Assembly: GCF_032854445.1 (NCBI RefSeq)
Contig: NC_088302.1
Coordinates: 27,243,080-27,307,079, forward strand
DNA from: Liolophura sinensis
Lineage: Eukaryota > Mollusca > Polyplacophora > Chitonida > Chitonidae
DNA: 64,000 bases
Direction of reading: 5' to 3'
Below, piece after piece: positions 12,901-24,300 of the stretch. The translations under genes and the position numbers were made by a program. Below the pieces are notes generated by a model that was given only the letters and a program-made list of their open reading frames with translations, did no database searches and was not told where the DNA came from. Each line of letters begins with the position of its first letter. The stretch's first letter is position 1.

Positions 12901-15085
12901 ATAAAAATGTTGCCAAATCAGAGAAAAAAGCGTCAAAACTTATTTGCAAATATTATCTTTAATATTTTGGGGGATTTTTTTTGTCAAGAGAAAAGGGTAT
13001 TTGAAAATATTTTTGTATGGTGGGTATTTGGGACCAACTTTTGGCATTTATCGTTGTTGCATTATAATATTCTAAAAGTAATGCAATGTGATGTTTGTCT
13101 AATAAATTTATTTGAATGTAAATTTGTTGTTTATATCAAAACATATGCATTTAACCTAAATTATGATAATATTTATGAACACATGAAAAAATATATATAT
13201 ATGATCCAAATTGAGGTTTAATACATTTGTTAGCTGAAAAGAACAAATTCTAGTGCAAAATATTTATTAAACCTGTGTTACAATCTCATTTATGACATTA
13301 CTAAACAAAGGCTATAAATACCAAAAGGTGGTCCCAAATACCCACCATACAAAAATTATTTTCAAGTGTCTTTTCATCCTGAAGGAAAAATAAAAAAATA
13401 TATTGAAGACCACATTTGGAAATAACTTTTCACACTCTTTCATCTGAACTTTGTCATTTTTCATGTTTTCTCCACCTTTAAAGTGGGGTTGCTTATTTGA
13501 CAGACAAAATTGTAGAAATCTATAATAATATCTTTACTTTAATAGACTTCTTGCCTTCCTTTTTTTTCCACAATCAAATAAACTTCTAAATTTCTCTCTG
13601 CATGGAAGTTCTTAAGATTCTGCTGATTTGACTTTTGTTTATTTTTTTTCTTACAGTATTAGGTCTTCGTGACACAGCCAGATGTTATCACTGACCGACC
13701 GACCAACCAAGCATGCATAGTATAAGGAGAAAAACTACGAACAGCGCACTTATGTCACCTCCAAGTACTTAGATCACCTTTATTTTGACCTGGTTTTGTT
13801 TTTAACAGGATAAGTAAAATAGTGCATGCTACTAGGATAACGAATAAAAATCAAGACACCATCTCTGTTCGATACATAATGACCCATTTTATTGCTTAGA
13901 GCCCAAGTAACACTTGTGGACGTGCAGTGGCTAGGTAACGGAAATTGGACCATGGGTAATGCTGCAACGGCCAATCGGCTCAGAAACGTCTTAATTTAAT
14001 TTAGAAAAATTTACTCTACGAATTCAGTTTTCTCTCGTTTTGAACGAATGATGTACACAACAAACATTTCTTTCCACCCCAAATCGGAGTTTTCAAGGAG
14101 TTCCCAGGAATTTTTTTTCCAGGATTTTCAAGTACTTGGTAGCCTACTTTAAACGGAATTTCGATTTTCCTGGAATTCAAGTACATGTAGTTTCGAGGAC
14201 TGTGCGAACCCTGGCACACACTGAATCAAGGATGGAATATCCCCCTCGTGCTATTGCGCTCTATACACGAACAAACTCTGAGCTAAATACGTGTTGTCCT
14301 TTTTGAGATACCATCCCTAACATTTTGTTTGACATCTATTCTAATACACACTACACTGAGTGAGAAATTCAGTAAATTACGGTATTTAATATCATATAGG
14401 GCCTATTTACACACCGAATCAACGATGGAACATTCCCCTTGTGTTATTGTGTTCTATATGATTTGCACACCTTGATCTCAATACCTGCATTGTTTTTCAA
14501 CATATCACCCCTAACATTCTGTTTAACATTGCTTTCCCGGTCATTGGATGCTGACGCACAGGGTCCAACTTGATAAATATGGTCAATAATTCCCACCATA
14601 GAATTCAAGGATTTAACTGCGTTTTATTTAGTAAATAAAACAATCTAAATAATTTTACAATCTAAAATAATAAGTAGTTTACAGGCAGTTTTAAATTTAG
14701 TTTTCAGTAGTCTTTGAAGGGATGATTACTTCAGTTATTAATTTATTAATATTATTATATTATATTATTATTAATTATTATTTTTGTCATTCTTTCTCTT
14801 CAGGCAGATAGATTCCACAACCTAATATTAAATATTTTAAATGGTTTCATTAAATTGCATAATTACTCTTACTCACATGTGAAAATACTCAAATTTGAAA
14901 ATCAACACATGGAACACCCAACACATGTGGCATTTTCTATAAAGCCCCCCTTAATTTACCTGCAAACGCTCAACTTACTCATCAGACATGTCCAAGATGG
15001 CAGTCCAACTCACCTCTTCCTCCCCTTGCCTGTTCACGAATGTCCATTTTCCTCGGGCTGAATTGCGGGGCTCAGGAGATGCCAT
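1940..15085 (-). CDS. CCPG1: CCPG1/PBXIP1-family single-pass membrane protein (candidate ER-phagy receptor), complete, 9 coding exons
   Basis: Coding exons in order: 15085-15014, 12143-12038, 8572-8197, 7657-7612, 7312-7267, 6755-6630, 5725-5174, 4806-4670 and 3973-1940. All junctions are GT-AG and all phases agree, giving 1164 residues. Visible: W14-T-F-V17 near the N-terminus; an acidic Ser/Glu/Asp-rich region to about residue 410; one hydrophobic segment at about 417-440 ending GLGIGHLLG; a coiled coil at about 505-630; then a Lys/Arg/Trp-rich region and a Tyr/Gly-rich C-terminus. Known of the family: vertebrate CCPG1 and PBXIP1 share an acidic N-terminus, one membrane segment and a coiled coil; CCPG1 lies in the ER membrane and binds Atg8 proteins through an N-terminal LIR. 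Inferred: type II ER membrane protein, N-terminus cytosolic. The vertebrates have two paralogues, so the symbol marks the family and not strict orthology. 5' UTR exons beyond 15085 are not resolved. Confidence 0.8.
4670..4806 (-). CDS. CCPG1: CCPG1-like exon 8, start of luminal coiled-coil region
   Basis: 137 nt, phase 1 to phase 0, between acceptor CTGTTCCAG and donor GTGGGT. It encodes 46 residues (442-487) after the membrane segment, helical and mixed-charge, ending Leu-Arg-Arg-Glu and reading on into the coiled coil of exon 9. Confidence 0.78.
5174..5725 (-). CDS. CCPG1: CCPG1-like exon 7, acidic region and membrane segment
   Basis: 552 nt, phase 1 to phase 1, between acceptor TTCGTATAG and donor GTATGC. 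It encodes residues 258-441: a very acidic Asp/Glu/Asn-rich region, then about 22 hydrophobic residues with a Gly-rich end (GLGIGHLLG). Human CCPG1 has a comparable Gly-His-containing end to its membrane segment. Exon length is a multiple of three, so skipping would remove the anchor without a frameshift. Confidence 0.8.
6421..6500 (+). repeat. SINE family 1, 3' tail fragment
   Basis: Only the last 80 bp remain, from TAATGCTGGCC to the (AAAT)n end. Lies in an intron of the CCPG1-like gene. Confidence 0.75.
6630..6755 (-). CDS. CCPG1: CCPG1-like exon 6
   Basis: 126 nt, phase 1 to phase 1, between acceptor CTTTACAG and donor GTTAGT. It encodes a Ser/Asp/Glu-rich stretch, then a Cys-containing CCFGD segment (residues 216-257). 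Because length is a multiple of three and phases match, it could be skipped without a frameshift. Confidence 0.7.
6826..7140. repeat. 53-bp tandem repeat, about six copies
   Basis: Units contain GGTCAATGGTTAAGG and CACTGCTGTGTGTAAGAGG, with period 53 in the best copies (7031 and 7084). Intronic in the CCPG1-like gene; short frames across it are not genes. Confidence 0.8.
7267..7312 (-). CDS. CCPG1: CCPG1-like exon 5 (46-nt small exon, predicted)
   Basis: 46 nt between acceptor TTTGCCACAG and donor GTAAGC, phase 0 to phase 1, residues 201-215. It ends in Thr-Asp-Ser and reads directly into the Asp-Ser-Asp opening of exon 6. Without exons 4 and 5 the reading frame hits a stop in exon 6, which is why both are called. 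Confidence 0.55.
7612..7657 (-). CDS. CCPG1: CCPG1-like exon 4 (46-nt small exon, predicted)
   Basis: 46 nt between acceptor TTGTTCAG and donor GTATCT. This exon carries phase 2 into phase 0 and adds residues 185-200. It is supported by phase logic only. A second acceptor (TTTAG) 15 nt further in would give a shorter version in the same frame. Confidence 0.5.
7844..8072 (-). mobile_element. SINE family 1 copy, head truncated
   Basis: Tail-first on the plus strand (TTGATTGGTGTTTTATGC), ending near CGTGCTAACC within the tRNA-like head. Intronic, antisense to neither gene product. Confidence 0.85.
8197..8572 (-). CDS. CCPG1: CCPG1-like exon 3, acidic cytosolic region
   Basis: 376 nt from acceptor CCTAAAAG to donor GTAAGC. 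It encodes about 125 residues, rich in Glu, Ser and Asp, with a SLSEEESDVE-type acidic cluster. There is no membrane segment. The exon leaves two bases (AG), so the following exon must start with one completing base; this led to exon 4. Confidence 0.78.
9053..9323 (-). mobile_element. SINE family 1 copy, near full length
   Basis: Runs from the T-rich (tail) side to GAGCCACGGAGGCCCC. All parts of the family are present: tRNA-like head, central GC-rich part, conserved tail. Confidence 0.9.
9871..9942. repeat. (TG)n microsatellite
   Basis: About 36 units of TG, bordered by short TA runs. Intronic. Confidence 0.95.
9943..12037. other. Intron DNA without recognisable features
   Basis: Part of the 3.5 kb intron 2 of the CCPG1-like gene. 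Short open frames at 11101-11730 show no domain and no splice logic. No repeat family recognised. Confidence 0.5.
12038..12143 (-). CDS. CCPG1: CCPG1-like exon 2
   Basis: 106 nt between acceptor TTTCTGCAG and donor GTAAGT. It runs from phase 0 to phase 1 and encodes an acidic Ser/Thr-rich stretch (residues 25-59). The split glycine/aspartate codon joins exactly to exon 3, where it makes Asp. Confidence 0.78.
12878..13495. mobile_element. Foldback (palindromic) MITE-like element, about 620 bp
   Basis: The segment 13010-13050 (TGTATGGTGGGTATTTGGGA) returns inverted at 13316-13357, and the outer ACCTTTAAAGGAGAACAAAAC at about 12880 returns inverted near 13487. Arms of about 170 bp flank a 260-bp AT-rich middle. 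Lies in intron 1 of the CCPG1-like gene. The small frame at 12841-13221 is not a gene. Confidence 0.7.
13496..15013. other. Rest of CCPG1-like intron 1
   Basis: AT-rich. Two related stretches at about 14215-14330 and 14400-14530 (both with a CACTGAATCAA or CACCGAATCAA start and CACCCCTAACATT or CATCCCTAACATT end) look like a diverged duplication. No coding signal. Confidence 0.45.
15014..15085 (-). CDS. CCPG1: CCPG1-like exon 1 (start codon and WTFV motif)
   Basis: ATG at 15085-15083 opens 24 codons and ends GAG at a strong donor (GTGAGT), phase 0. Residues 14-17 read WTFV, the same position and spacing as the LIR core of human CCPG1 as I recall it (WTVI). The exon continues in frame into exon 2. 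A leader exon further upstream may exist. Confidence 0.78.
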
Positions 15086-15142
15086 TTTATCACATCATGA
15101 AAGGTACAGTATCTGCATATGATATACATATATATATATACA

Positions 15143-15413
15143 GATTTATTTATTTACTTGATTGGTGTTTTATGCCGTACTCAAGAATATTTCATTTATA
15201 CGACGGCGGCCAGCATTATGGTGGGAGGAAACCGGGCAGAGCCCAGGGGAAACCCACGACCATCTGCAGATTGCTTGCAGACCTTAATCCCATGTACGGC
15301 CTGAGAGGAAGCCAGCATGAGCTGGACTTGAACTCAAAGCAACCGCATTGGTGAGAGGCTGCTGGGTCATTACCCTGCACTAGCGCGCTAACAACCTGAG
15401 CCACGGAGGCCCC
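15143..15413 (-). mobile_element. SINE family 1 copy just upstream of the CCPG1-like start codon
   Basis: Near full length, beginning 58 bp upstream of the start codon at 15085 and bordered by TA and CA microsatellites on both sides. It would lie in the 5' UTR, leader intron or promoter of that gene. Confidence 0.88.
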
Positions 15414-15418
15414 TATAT

Positions 15419-15469
<51 letters not shown>

Positions 15470-17315
15470 CATTTTCAGAGGATGATAATATGCTCAAATT
15501 ATACAAATTATAAAACATTGCATAATGAACTGCTTAAAGCACGTTTATGATTTAAGAATGAAAATTAAGGTGCCTATTTATTAAAATGTACATTAACACA
15601 TCACTCAGTTTAATCAACTGTAGATTAAACCAGATTTTAAAATCATGGTGTCTCACTTCCAATTATTCTCCTACTGTCCCTATATCAATCATGCTCATTT
15701 CATCCAAATGTTGTGTGTTCAATACACCAAGCACTACACCCCCCCCCACCCCCCCCCCCGCCCCAACTCCTCCTGCCAAGGCAACAAGGCAAAATTTGAC
15801 TCCACTGCCTGGATGACCTGCGAGCACGTAACATGACATGTTTTTACAGGCGATTGTAGAATAGAAACAAGGCTTTCATTTCCCCATGAGGACGGGAGCC
15901 TGGCAGTTAAAACACAATGGATTTACTCCATATATTGACCAGACCCTACAAAATGTAGATGCAGACATGTTTAGATGGGTTTGAACTCGCCATTAGCATA
16001 TAAATACCGTATACCAGATCACTGCTAAGGGGCTATGTTTATGTTGAAATATAGTGTGCTGTTCTCAACATACTGTTATTGTCCACTGCATTACATGGCT
16101 ATCCGTAACCTCTGTCCATTTCTGTATGTCAGTTTAGTGACATGCTTCACCTTGTGACATGCAAAAACTTCTTAGTGTACATGACCTACAAGCACCATCT
16201 GTCACTCACATGCCATGTTTGGAATTTTCGTAACCTTCTCTACTTCTCACGTGGACAGGGATGGACAGGGATTACGGACAACCACATCATGCAGCGGATG
16301 ACAACACTATGCTTGCATATAGGGCTATGTTTCTACATAAACCTAGGGCTACATGTAGATCAGCGCTTGTATTTCCAAAGCTTTTGGGCAGGAAGCAAGT
16401 TTTTCTGCTTCCAACACCATATATTTCATTTGAGAATTGGTTGAAGCTGACCTGCTTGTTATGTTAGTACAATGTTAAATCAGGTGTCAGCTCATGGAGC
16501 TAAATAAACCCCTAGCTCTGTAATCTGACGTAATTACAGTGTACAGTAGCCCCAGGTGGCTATTTCGACTCCTCTCAAATATACTGAGCTAGCCACAGAG
16601 TTAGTTAACCGTGTACCAATTCACGCCATGTCCAATCAGTCCTTTCTAAATGATACATGCAGTCCAAAACATGTGCCATGTGTGGCCTTTTTCTCTCAGC
16701 TTGCCCTCACCAGCAAAATTTCAGGTATACTCCACTCGGTAATGACACATCAGCTCCAAAATCACATGACGGTCACTGCTGAAGTAGCAGCCATTTTGCC
16801 TTCAACACAGTTCTAGGTCTTGAAAAAGTTCTCTTTCCTGGATGGCGCATGTGCATTCACCCTGAGAAGACAAGCCTAATGGCAGTCTTTGAAACAGGTT
16901 ACATTGTTGTGAATACGGGGCTGGTGTGTCATTATCAAGTGGAATATACTTGGGATGTTGCGTGTGCGGGCAAGCTGAGAGGTACTTGTAAGAACCCCAG
17001 TTGACACTAGTTGCAGAATTTGTGGGGTTGTCATGAATCATTTTTGTTTCAGCGAGACTTAGAACAGGTTAGCTGATTATGGTGACCACTTGTTTGACAT
17101 CGATTTATGCTAGGGAAATTTTAATGCACGTGTGAAGATGCGGTAAATGTTCTATACCGCATCTTCATCAATTCATTTATCAATTCAATACATTACAAGC
17201 AGTTTCTCTCCATAACTCTTCCAACACTTGGTGTTGCTTAATGTGAGAGTTAAATTCAGCAACTACAGTTAACACCTGTTTTGGACTGCAGACATTGTTT
17301 AGACTGGACTTATCT
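15414..17315. other. Non-coding stretch
   Basis: A CA/TA microsatellite (15418-15465) and a C-rich run (15739-15760). Frames at 15586-15836 and 16142-16816 show no domain and no conserved composition. Confidence 0.45.
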
Positions 17316-17581
17316 TTTTTTTTTTTTTTGATTGGTGTTTTACGCCGTACTCAAGAATATTTCACTTATACGACGGCGGCCAACATTATGGTGGGTGGAA
17401 ACCAGGCAGAGCCCGGGGGAAACCCACGACCATCCGCAGGTTGCTGGCAGACCTTCCCACTTACGGCCGGAGAGGAAGCCAGCATGAGTTGGACTTGAAC
17501 TCACAGCGACCGCATTGGTGAGAGGCTCCTGGGTCATTACGCTGCGCTAGCGCGCTAACCGACTGAGCCACGGAGGCCCCT
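17316..17581 (-). mobile_element. SINE family 1 copy, full length, with TSD
   Basis: Flanked by GACTGGACTTATCT at 17302-17315 and 17582-17595. Tail is a plain poly-T (poly-A on the element strand). Confidence 0.93.
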
Positions 17582-19261
17582 GACTGGACTTATCTGACAT
17601 GGCGTGAAATGGTGTATGCTTTACCATTGCTTGCCTCTGTGGCTATCATACTCCGTCAGCCCAGTCTAAAGAGAGTATCCTCTAATTTTTTGGGGACAGA
17701 TATTAGTAGTGCTGAAAGCAGAATATCACGTTTTCCAGCTTTTTGGAAAAGTTAAGATATGAGCATGTGGTTCATTAGATGGTCAAACCTAAATATTCCT
17801 GCTACAGTTACATATATACTGGCTATAAAGCACAGACGTGGTGTCCCAAAAATTACAAGAAATAGGGTAGCTGAAATAGTCAACAGCTAGGGTTAAGTAA
17901 GTATACATAAGACAGTAAACATAACACAGTATACATAAAAATAGAGTTAATATAATCCCCCCCCCCCCCCCAGCAAATGCGTAAGTAAATAGCATGACAG
18001 TCACTACATTTACATAAAGAGAATCTTGGAATACCTTTGTCTTTCTCGCAAGAATGATAACAGTCCGAGAAATTCCCTACGTACGCCTGAAATTAGAGGT
18101 GGCTGTAAAACTTCACAAGCTGAGCTGACCTTTCTATCCCCGTTTGTTTTTGTCAGGTACAGTTTGGTTATCCGTACTTTCGTACATGTATACATGTACT
18201 CCTTCGCTGAGGCCAAGGCAACATAACTACAACAAAATTTCATCTTTTTCAGTTATAATCAAACTATTTAACTTATTCATATATTTTTGTTTTGCCTACA
18301 GAAAGTCAACGAGATAAAATGACGCAGCTTGAGTACGAAACTTTCATGACGTCATTGGACAGAGAATAACCAATAAACACATGACTTATCACCAAGTTCC
18401 AAATTCAACAACTTTTCAGTGGCTGAGGCATATAATGGATCTTTAGCACAAAAGATGACAAGTCAGCGCAAACGGTCACGTGTTTTGCAGCCTCAAATGT
18501 TCTCTGTGCAATGTCAAGTCATGACATAGACACGAGCCCTGTGTAGGCTATATCAGATGCTTATGATATAATATTTATACAGGCAAGAAATCGGCTTTGA
18601 GCTTTTTAATATTGGGTATAAAGTATAGTTCTAATTCAGGCAGTGGTCTCCGCACATTAAACATCATCTTACAGGGCCGGTGGTTTCTACAGGCCAATAT
18701 CAGACATATAAAGGCTATACCGTCAAGGACGAAAGAACTTTTGTAGCAAAAACGCCGTTTTAAAGCAAATATGGGCCAGAAGGCCTATAAACATGAGATA
18801 AGTCTCCCAGTATTGGACAGACCGTCATATCGGCTCTATAGTGGGCTGACTTTCCTGACATAATTTTGTCATTTCTGCAAGGCCGTAGTCCAATTTTCAT
18901 GTTGCGGGGGGGGGGGGGGGGGGGGGGTAATCGCGGGGGGGGGGGGCTAATGGCGGATTGACTGTCAAAACTATGCGAGGGTCCAGGGGCCGCGTCTAGG
19001 CCCCGGAAGCTCCAGGGTCCCAGACGGCTGGAGATGCAACCTCGCACTTGCACAGCGACAAAAATTCTATTGTCAAAAGGCATCTTTTCTCACACCGTGC
19101 ATGTGTTTTCTCCTGGAAAAAAAAGTCAACAAGTTCAGTGGACTTTTTGTAATTAACGTTGTACTAAGTCAACTAAGCATTTTCTTTTTCTTTTTTTGTT
19201 TTGCAGTTGTTACAAATAATTAAAATTTAGGTGTACAAGTGAGCGAACATCAGGTATCAAC
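17582..19261. other. Non-coding stretch with homopolymers
   Basis: C run at 17957-17970, G runs at 18906-18927 and 18934-18946. The proline-rich frame at 18760-19083 comes from the G runs on the other strand. Confidence 0.5.
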
Positions 19262-19558
19262 TGCACAGATTAGGATCGTCTGGTAAACACTGACTGCCGA
19301 CTTGTGTTTCTACCAATGAATTCATTGGCTATTTGTTTCAGATCCAGCTCATAGATAACGTCCCAGTGGACATGTAATAACAGCCACCAGTTCAGCCTGT
19401 ATTGTGTCAATGTATCCCGCAGCCATGTTTTCAGGCGACGAAGAGCACTGAATGATCTTTCGCTCACAGCGTTGGTTACCGGCATGACAAGGAAAAGTTT
19501 GGAAAGCCGTATCAGAGAAATAAAAGTCGTTATTTGGACACTTGCTATTATTATACAC
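19262..19558 (-). pseudogene. hAT transposase C-terminal (dimerisation) domain remnant
   Basis: The minus-strand frame reads VMPVTNAVSERSFSALRRLK, followed by a WLRDTLTQYRLNWWLLLHVH segment and LKQIANEFI, the typical end of hAT transposases (AVSERSFS motif). The rest of the transposase is absent and no TIR was seen. Confidence 0.8.
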
Positions 19559-21026
19559 TGCTTTTTAAAGCATGTGGAATAACTTCATCTCCTAATCACA
19601 TGTTCTTGTCACCTTGACTAAAATTAAAAGTTTTGGTTTGTCTGAACCTGCGTTAAAGTCCTGTTTAGTCACGTCATAAATATTTTCTCCAGACCTCCAC
19701 AAAGGCTAGCCAAATATTGGGAGGGCTATAGGCCCCCATGCCGCCCCCCCCCCCTTCCCATGTCTATGGCCATTTTTTGCACATATATAAATTGGTAGTG
19801 AAATGCCCCCTTCACATCTGGTGTATTTTGCAGAAAAGTGTTAGACGTAAGGATATCTTTCATTAAAACAACACCAACGTCCATGTGCTAGCGAGTATCC
19901 ACATATAGATTAAGCTGAAATATAGAATGTGTAAATTACTGTTGATGTTATAATAGATGGAAAATAAATTAGTAAAATTAACAAGCATCTATTAAATATT
20001 GGCGATGACAAGACCAAATTAATCTCACATGAAGTCAAATGTTCAATTTAACTGCGCCAGTAAGGCGAGTATGTACATGCACCTTGTGAAATTCCTGTCT
20101 CAAAAGAAGACCATGACTCAGAAGTAGTTTACCATCTCTATTGGCTTGTATATAAACCGAGACACAAGTTGAAATTTCAGAAGCACAGACGAAGAAACAC
20201 AAATTAACGTTCACTAAAAATAGGGATGTGAGAACTCTTTATATGAGTGCAGTTTTTTGTTTATTTCTTTATTTTAGGATCTATATAGAAGAAAATGAAC
20301 GTACTCCATAAGCCTTGGAGGGAGAAGACAGACAGACAAATTGAAGATAACAGACTTGGGAAATGCAAACCAGGACAGGAAGGAAGAAAGCCATGAAAAA
20401 TAACAAGCTATCTAATATCCATTCAACTGGAATAAATAAATTACTATCACATCATTATTTCCCTTTTTTTGTGATATGCATGTAGTTCATGCTTTATAGG
20501 CCCTAGTGGTTATAATAGGGTATTGGTCAATGTATTTTTCTGAAATGTGCGTATTGTTTCGAATTAAAAAAAATCATCGGCTTGCAGTGCAATCTTCCAG
20601 AACACTTTTGTTTTAATATTTCATTGTTATTTTCTCTTGAATAATATAATGTGCAACACATACATCTACAAAAGAATGGCCTAACACCATAAACCCAAAT
20701 CTAGTATTGTTTATTTTTTGTATTTGATTAGTGTTCAAATGTGAATCACTGTATTCATCCAAAGTCATATGTGTTCCGGAATATATATAGTCATTGACTT
20801 ATCATCAGTCAAGAATCGTATGTTTGTAGGCCTACGTGTGTCCCGTTCGGGTTTTTTTTTATATACATACAGGCCCAATTTGAAACCAGTGTTCATGCCG
20901 GTACGTCGCCGTAACGGCCCAATAGAAAAAAACATTTGGCCCCGCATCGGCCCATTTTGAAAATGTTGATTGGGTAAAGGCAATGTTGGTAGCGAGTATG
21001 ACAGGCGAATGGCTAAAAGAAATGGT
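19559..21026. other. Non-coding stretch
   Basis: No gene or recognised repeat. The region is AT-rich with a few homopolymers (C run at 19745-19754). Confidence 0.4.
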
Positions 21027-21303
21027 TTTTTTTATTTATTTATTTGATTGGTGTTTTACACCGTACTCAAGAATATTTCACTTATACGATCGACGGCGGC
21101 CAGCATTGTGGTGGGAGGAAACCGGGCAGAGCCCGAGGGAAACCCACGACCATCCGCAGGTTGCTGTCGGACCTTCCTACGTACGGCTGGAGAGGAACCC
21201 AGCATGAGCTGGACTTGAACTCAAAGCGACCGCATTGGTGAGAGGCTCCTAGGTCATTATACGCTGCGCTAGCGCGCTTAACCAACTGAGCCACAGAGGC
21301 CCC
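21027..21303 (-). mobile_element. SINE family 1 copy, full length
   Basis: Tail-first TTTATTTATTTGATTGGTGT to GAGCCACAGAGGCCCC. A 4-bp insert (ATCG) in the CGACGGCGG region distinguishes this copy. Confidence 0.9.
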
Positions 21304-24300
21304 CACTTACAGAAATAGGCTAAAGTAATAAAATGTATGTACCGTAAGCACATCTTTAGTCACTTGTCTTAAGGTCGGATGACACAATGATGCGAAGTGT
21401 AATTATATGCTGTACGTAGGCCATCCGGGCCTTCCATGGGCCTACACAAGAACTAGCCTGCACGCAGCCTGCACGGAAACTAAAAGGTGATTCGGGGCGG
21501 AATGATGAAACCTTCTCATGGAAAATGAACAGTCAGTTTTATTTGATTATAATCCGAAAGAACCTGGCGGGGTTGGGGTTTTGAGCGTTAGAGGTGGGTA
21601 AAGTGGGTGGGGGATATTGGGTCAGTTAATCCCTTCCACTTTCGCTCATTCCGAATAGATGGATTGATGGCAATAGTGCACATCCCTTTAACCAGTAGAA
21701 AAGGGATACTTTCCAGTGCGTGCCTGGAGTGATTAGGGCTTAAATAAAGACAGTCGGCTGGTTTCCGAAATATATCTGTAGTTAAAATGCGTCCAGATTT
21801 ATCAACGTTGACTGACGCCAACCAAACCTGTTCCTTGAGACAACTACACATCTGGGACTCCATACAGATAGTTGTATTTTTTTGGTACAGAGGTTTACTT
21901 TCACACACAACTAAATCTAACAACACAAGACAGTCTGACTATGGTACGCTCATGACATCAGAAGCAATACCACACCATCACTCGAGAAGGAAATGCAGCA
22001 TAGTGAGGTTTTCCCGCGGATATTATGAGCGCATGCTGTTGTGGCATATACAGCGACTCTGCAATCCCCACGGCCGTCGGGCCTCCGGCAAATAAGGAGG
22101 GGGCGCGAAGCTCACCCAGGCCGCGGAATTAAACCGCCATTCGAAGATTCGCGCCATTCGACTCGCGACTGGCGCCTTTCGCGGGGGCGCAAAAAGTTCG
22201 CGGTTTGTAGCTATACAGCACATTACCTATTTCTGTTAGTGTTAATTCTGTTTGGATTGCGACGTCTATGGGTTTTAAAGGGTGTCTGTACGGTTATTGT
22301 TCAGTGGATTATAAGTTATTAGCCACACGAATGAGGCTCAATATTTACGATGCACTTACGTACTGCGCAGTACTGACGCTTACTACCGAGTACATGACCA
22401 TCACGTTTAGGTCTATCAAATTAAGTGTATACCAGGCAGTTCTGAGAGTTGAAAAAGACGGTTATGTATCAGGCAGCTACAGAGTGCGAAGAGACAACAC
22501 TCAATAAATTTTGTAAAAAAAAAAACAAAAAAAAACATTTGTCCGGTATTTTATGAACTAAGTATTTCTTCACAATAACGATATTGTTTAATTATTTTAG
22601 GCGGATTTTTCATACCCAGATATAAGAAAACCATACGGACATGCTAAAAAACATTGCGGCAGTACACTCTGAAACTGGAACTACTTCGTTAAATCTGTGA
22701 CATTTTTCACCACCTCAGAAATGTCTACATAAGACTCTAGTTCTTTCCATATCCCGTCATCATCAACCATGCATGGAACACTATAAAAGCCATGACTGAA
22801 CAGTCTACATAGCGCAATTTAACGATGTTGAATGATTTATATCTTTATAAAGCAGTATAGGAGCTTAGGCCCTATACTTGATGGTTGATTACTGTTGCCC
22901 CTTCTCTTCATCAGAAGAGGTACCTATTACACTGATCATTAGCCTACCTACATTGTATGTTACTTAACCCGTTTCCCTCGTCCACCACAAGCAGCATGCA
23001 TAACCGTATGTACACGTACTGATTCAGACTTGGTTTAACAGATCGAGTATGACTGACGTCCATCGACGCCTGTCTAGTCATGCTAGTAAGGCCCCTGCGC
23101 CGCATGTAGCATCACGTGACGTGATTGTGACGTAAACATATCGTACGATATGCCGACGTCATGTCGGGACCTGTCTGGGCGAATGCTGGATCCACAGTTT
23201 GGCTGGTTCCCTGCACCTGATCCGCCATCAGATGGCACTAATCGCTTCAGATGTCACTTACAAAGTACCCAGAATACGTAAGGGAACCAAACTAGAGCCC
23301 ACAGTTAGACAAAGATTACCGAGAGGTGGAGGTTTTTCCCTCAGGTTTGAAACCAGGTTGCCACAAAGTTCGATGACGTCATGATGACTGACCTAAGACT
23401 TCCGAAAATAGCCATAAGCGGTGCACTATGAAACATTGTACATAAATATACAATATGAACAATGTTGTTAATGGAAAATAACCGCTTATTCCAGCGATCC
23501 AGACATAACTCCCCGACTATTCAACACTATTGAAATTTGTATACATGTACAGGTATGATCCAAATAATTACTTAACTGGAAAAACACACATGCACACTCC
23601 ATATCAGATATCCACCCCCAACACTTGCAAAATATTCGTGTTCCAGTAAACTGTATGAGCAGTTGAATATGCAGTCTATTCAGATTCTGTTGGGATACCT
23701 GAAAATAATCAGGTGAGTGCTAATATAAATGCATTTGCACATCTCCAAGGGGTATGCCGTGGACACTTATACCTCTTGAGTTTCAGAACAATACAAAAAG
23801 TGTAGGAGATGCTGCATTAAGAAAAAATACTGAAGAGACAAGATGAAGCTGTTCATATATATCCGATGTATCCCTGGCCTCTCATAAAGGAGAACCCCGA
23901 CGAATTTATTTTTTTGCATACTAAATGTCCCTAGACAGAATATTTTTGCTATGTTAGAATGCAAACTGCATTTTAAAAAATATTAATTTAACTAATTCCA
24001 CTTAAAAAAAAAACCCATTAAAAAAAACCGTCTACCTATTTTGTCGGCCGCAGAGGCCTGGTCGAGTGACGCCATCATGTGAAGACCTGCCGGGATTGTG
24101 CCCTGCAGAGCATTGACAACTCTAAGCATTGGGTCCTACCCACTGTGTGCTTTCCTGAAGCTATCGTATGACTAAATCTATTCTTACCCCTATGTGTACA
24201 CCTCTTAATTAGCACTCTGGAAACCATATACAATATAAACAGTTTCACAACAAATATTTTGAAAGATACCTGAGTTGTATTAGGTCCTGGACAAGCGTGT

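Noticed and set aside
18760-19083. Proline-rich minus-strand frame
   Set aside because: Caused by two G homopolymers; no other support.
22041-22205. CpG-rich patch as a gene promoter
   Set aside because: No first exon or splice donor on either strand within a sensible distance.
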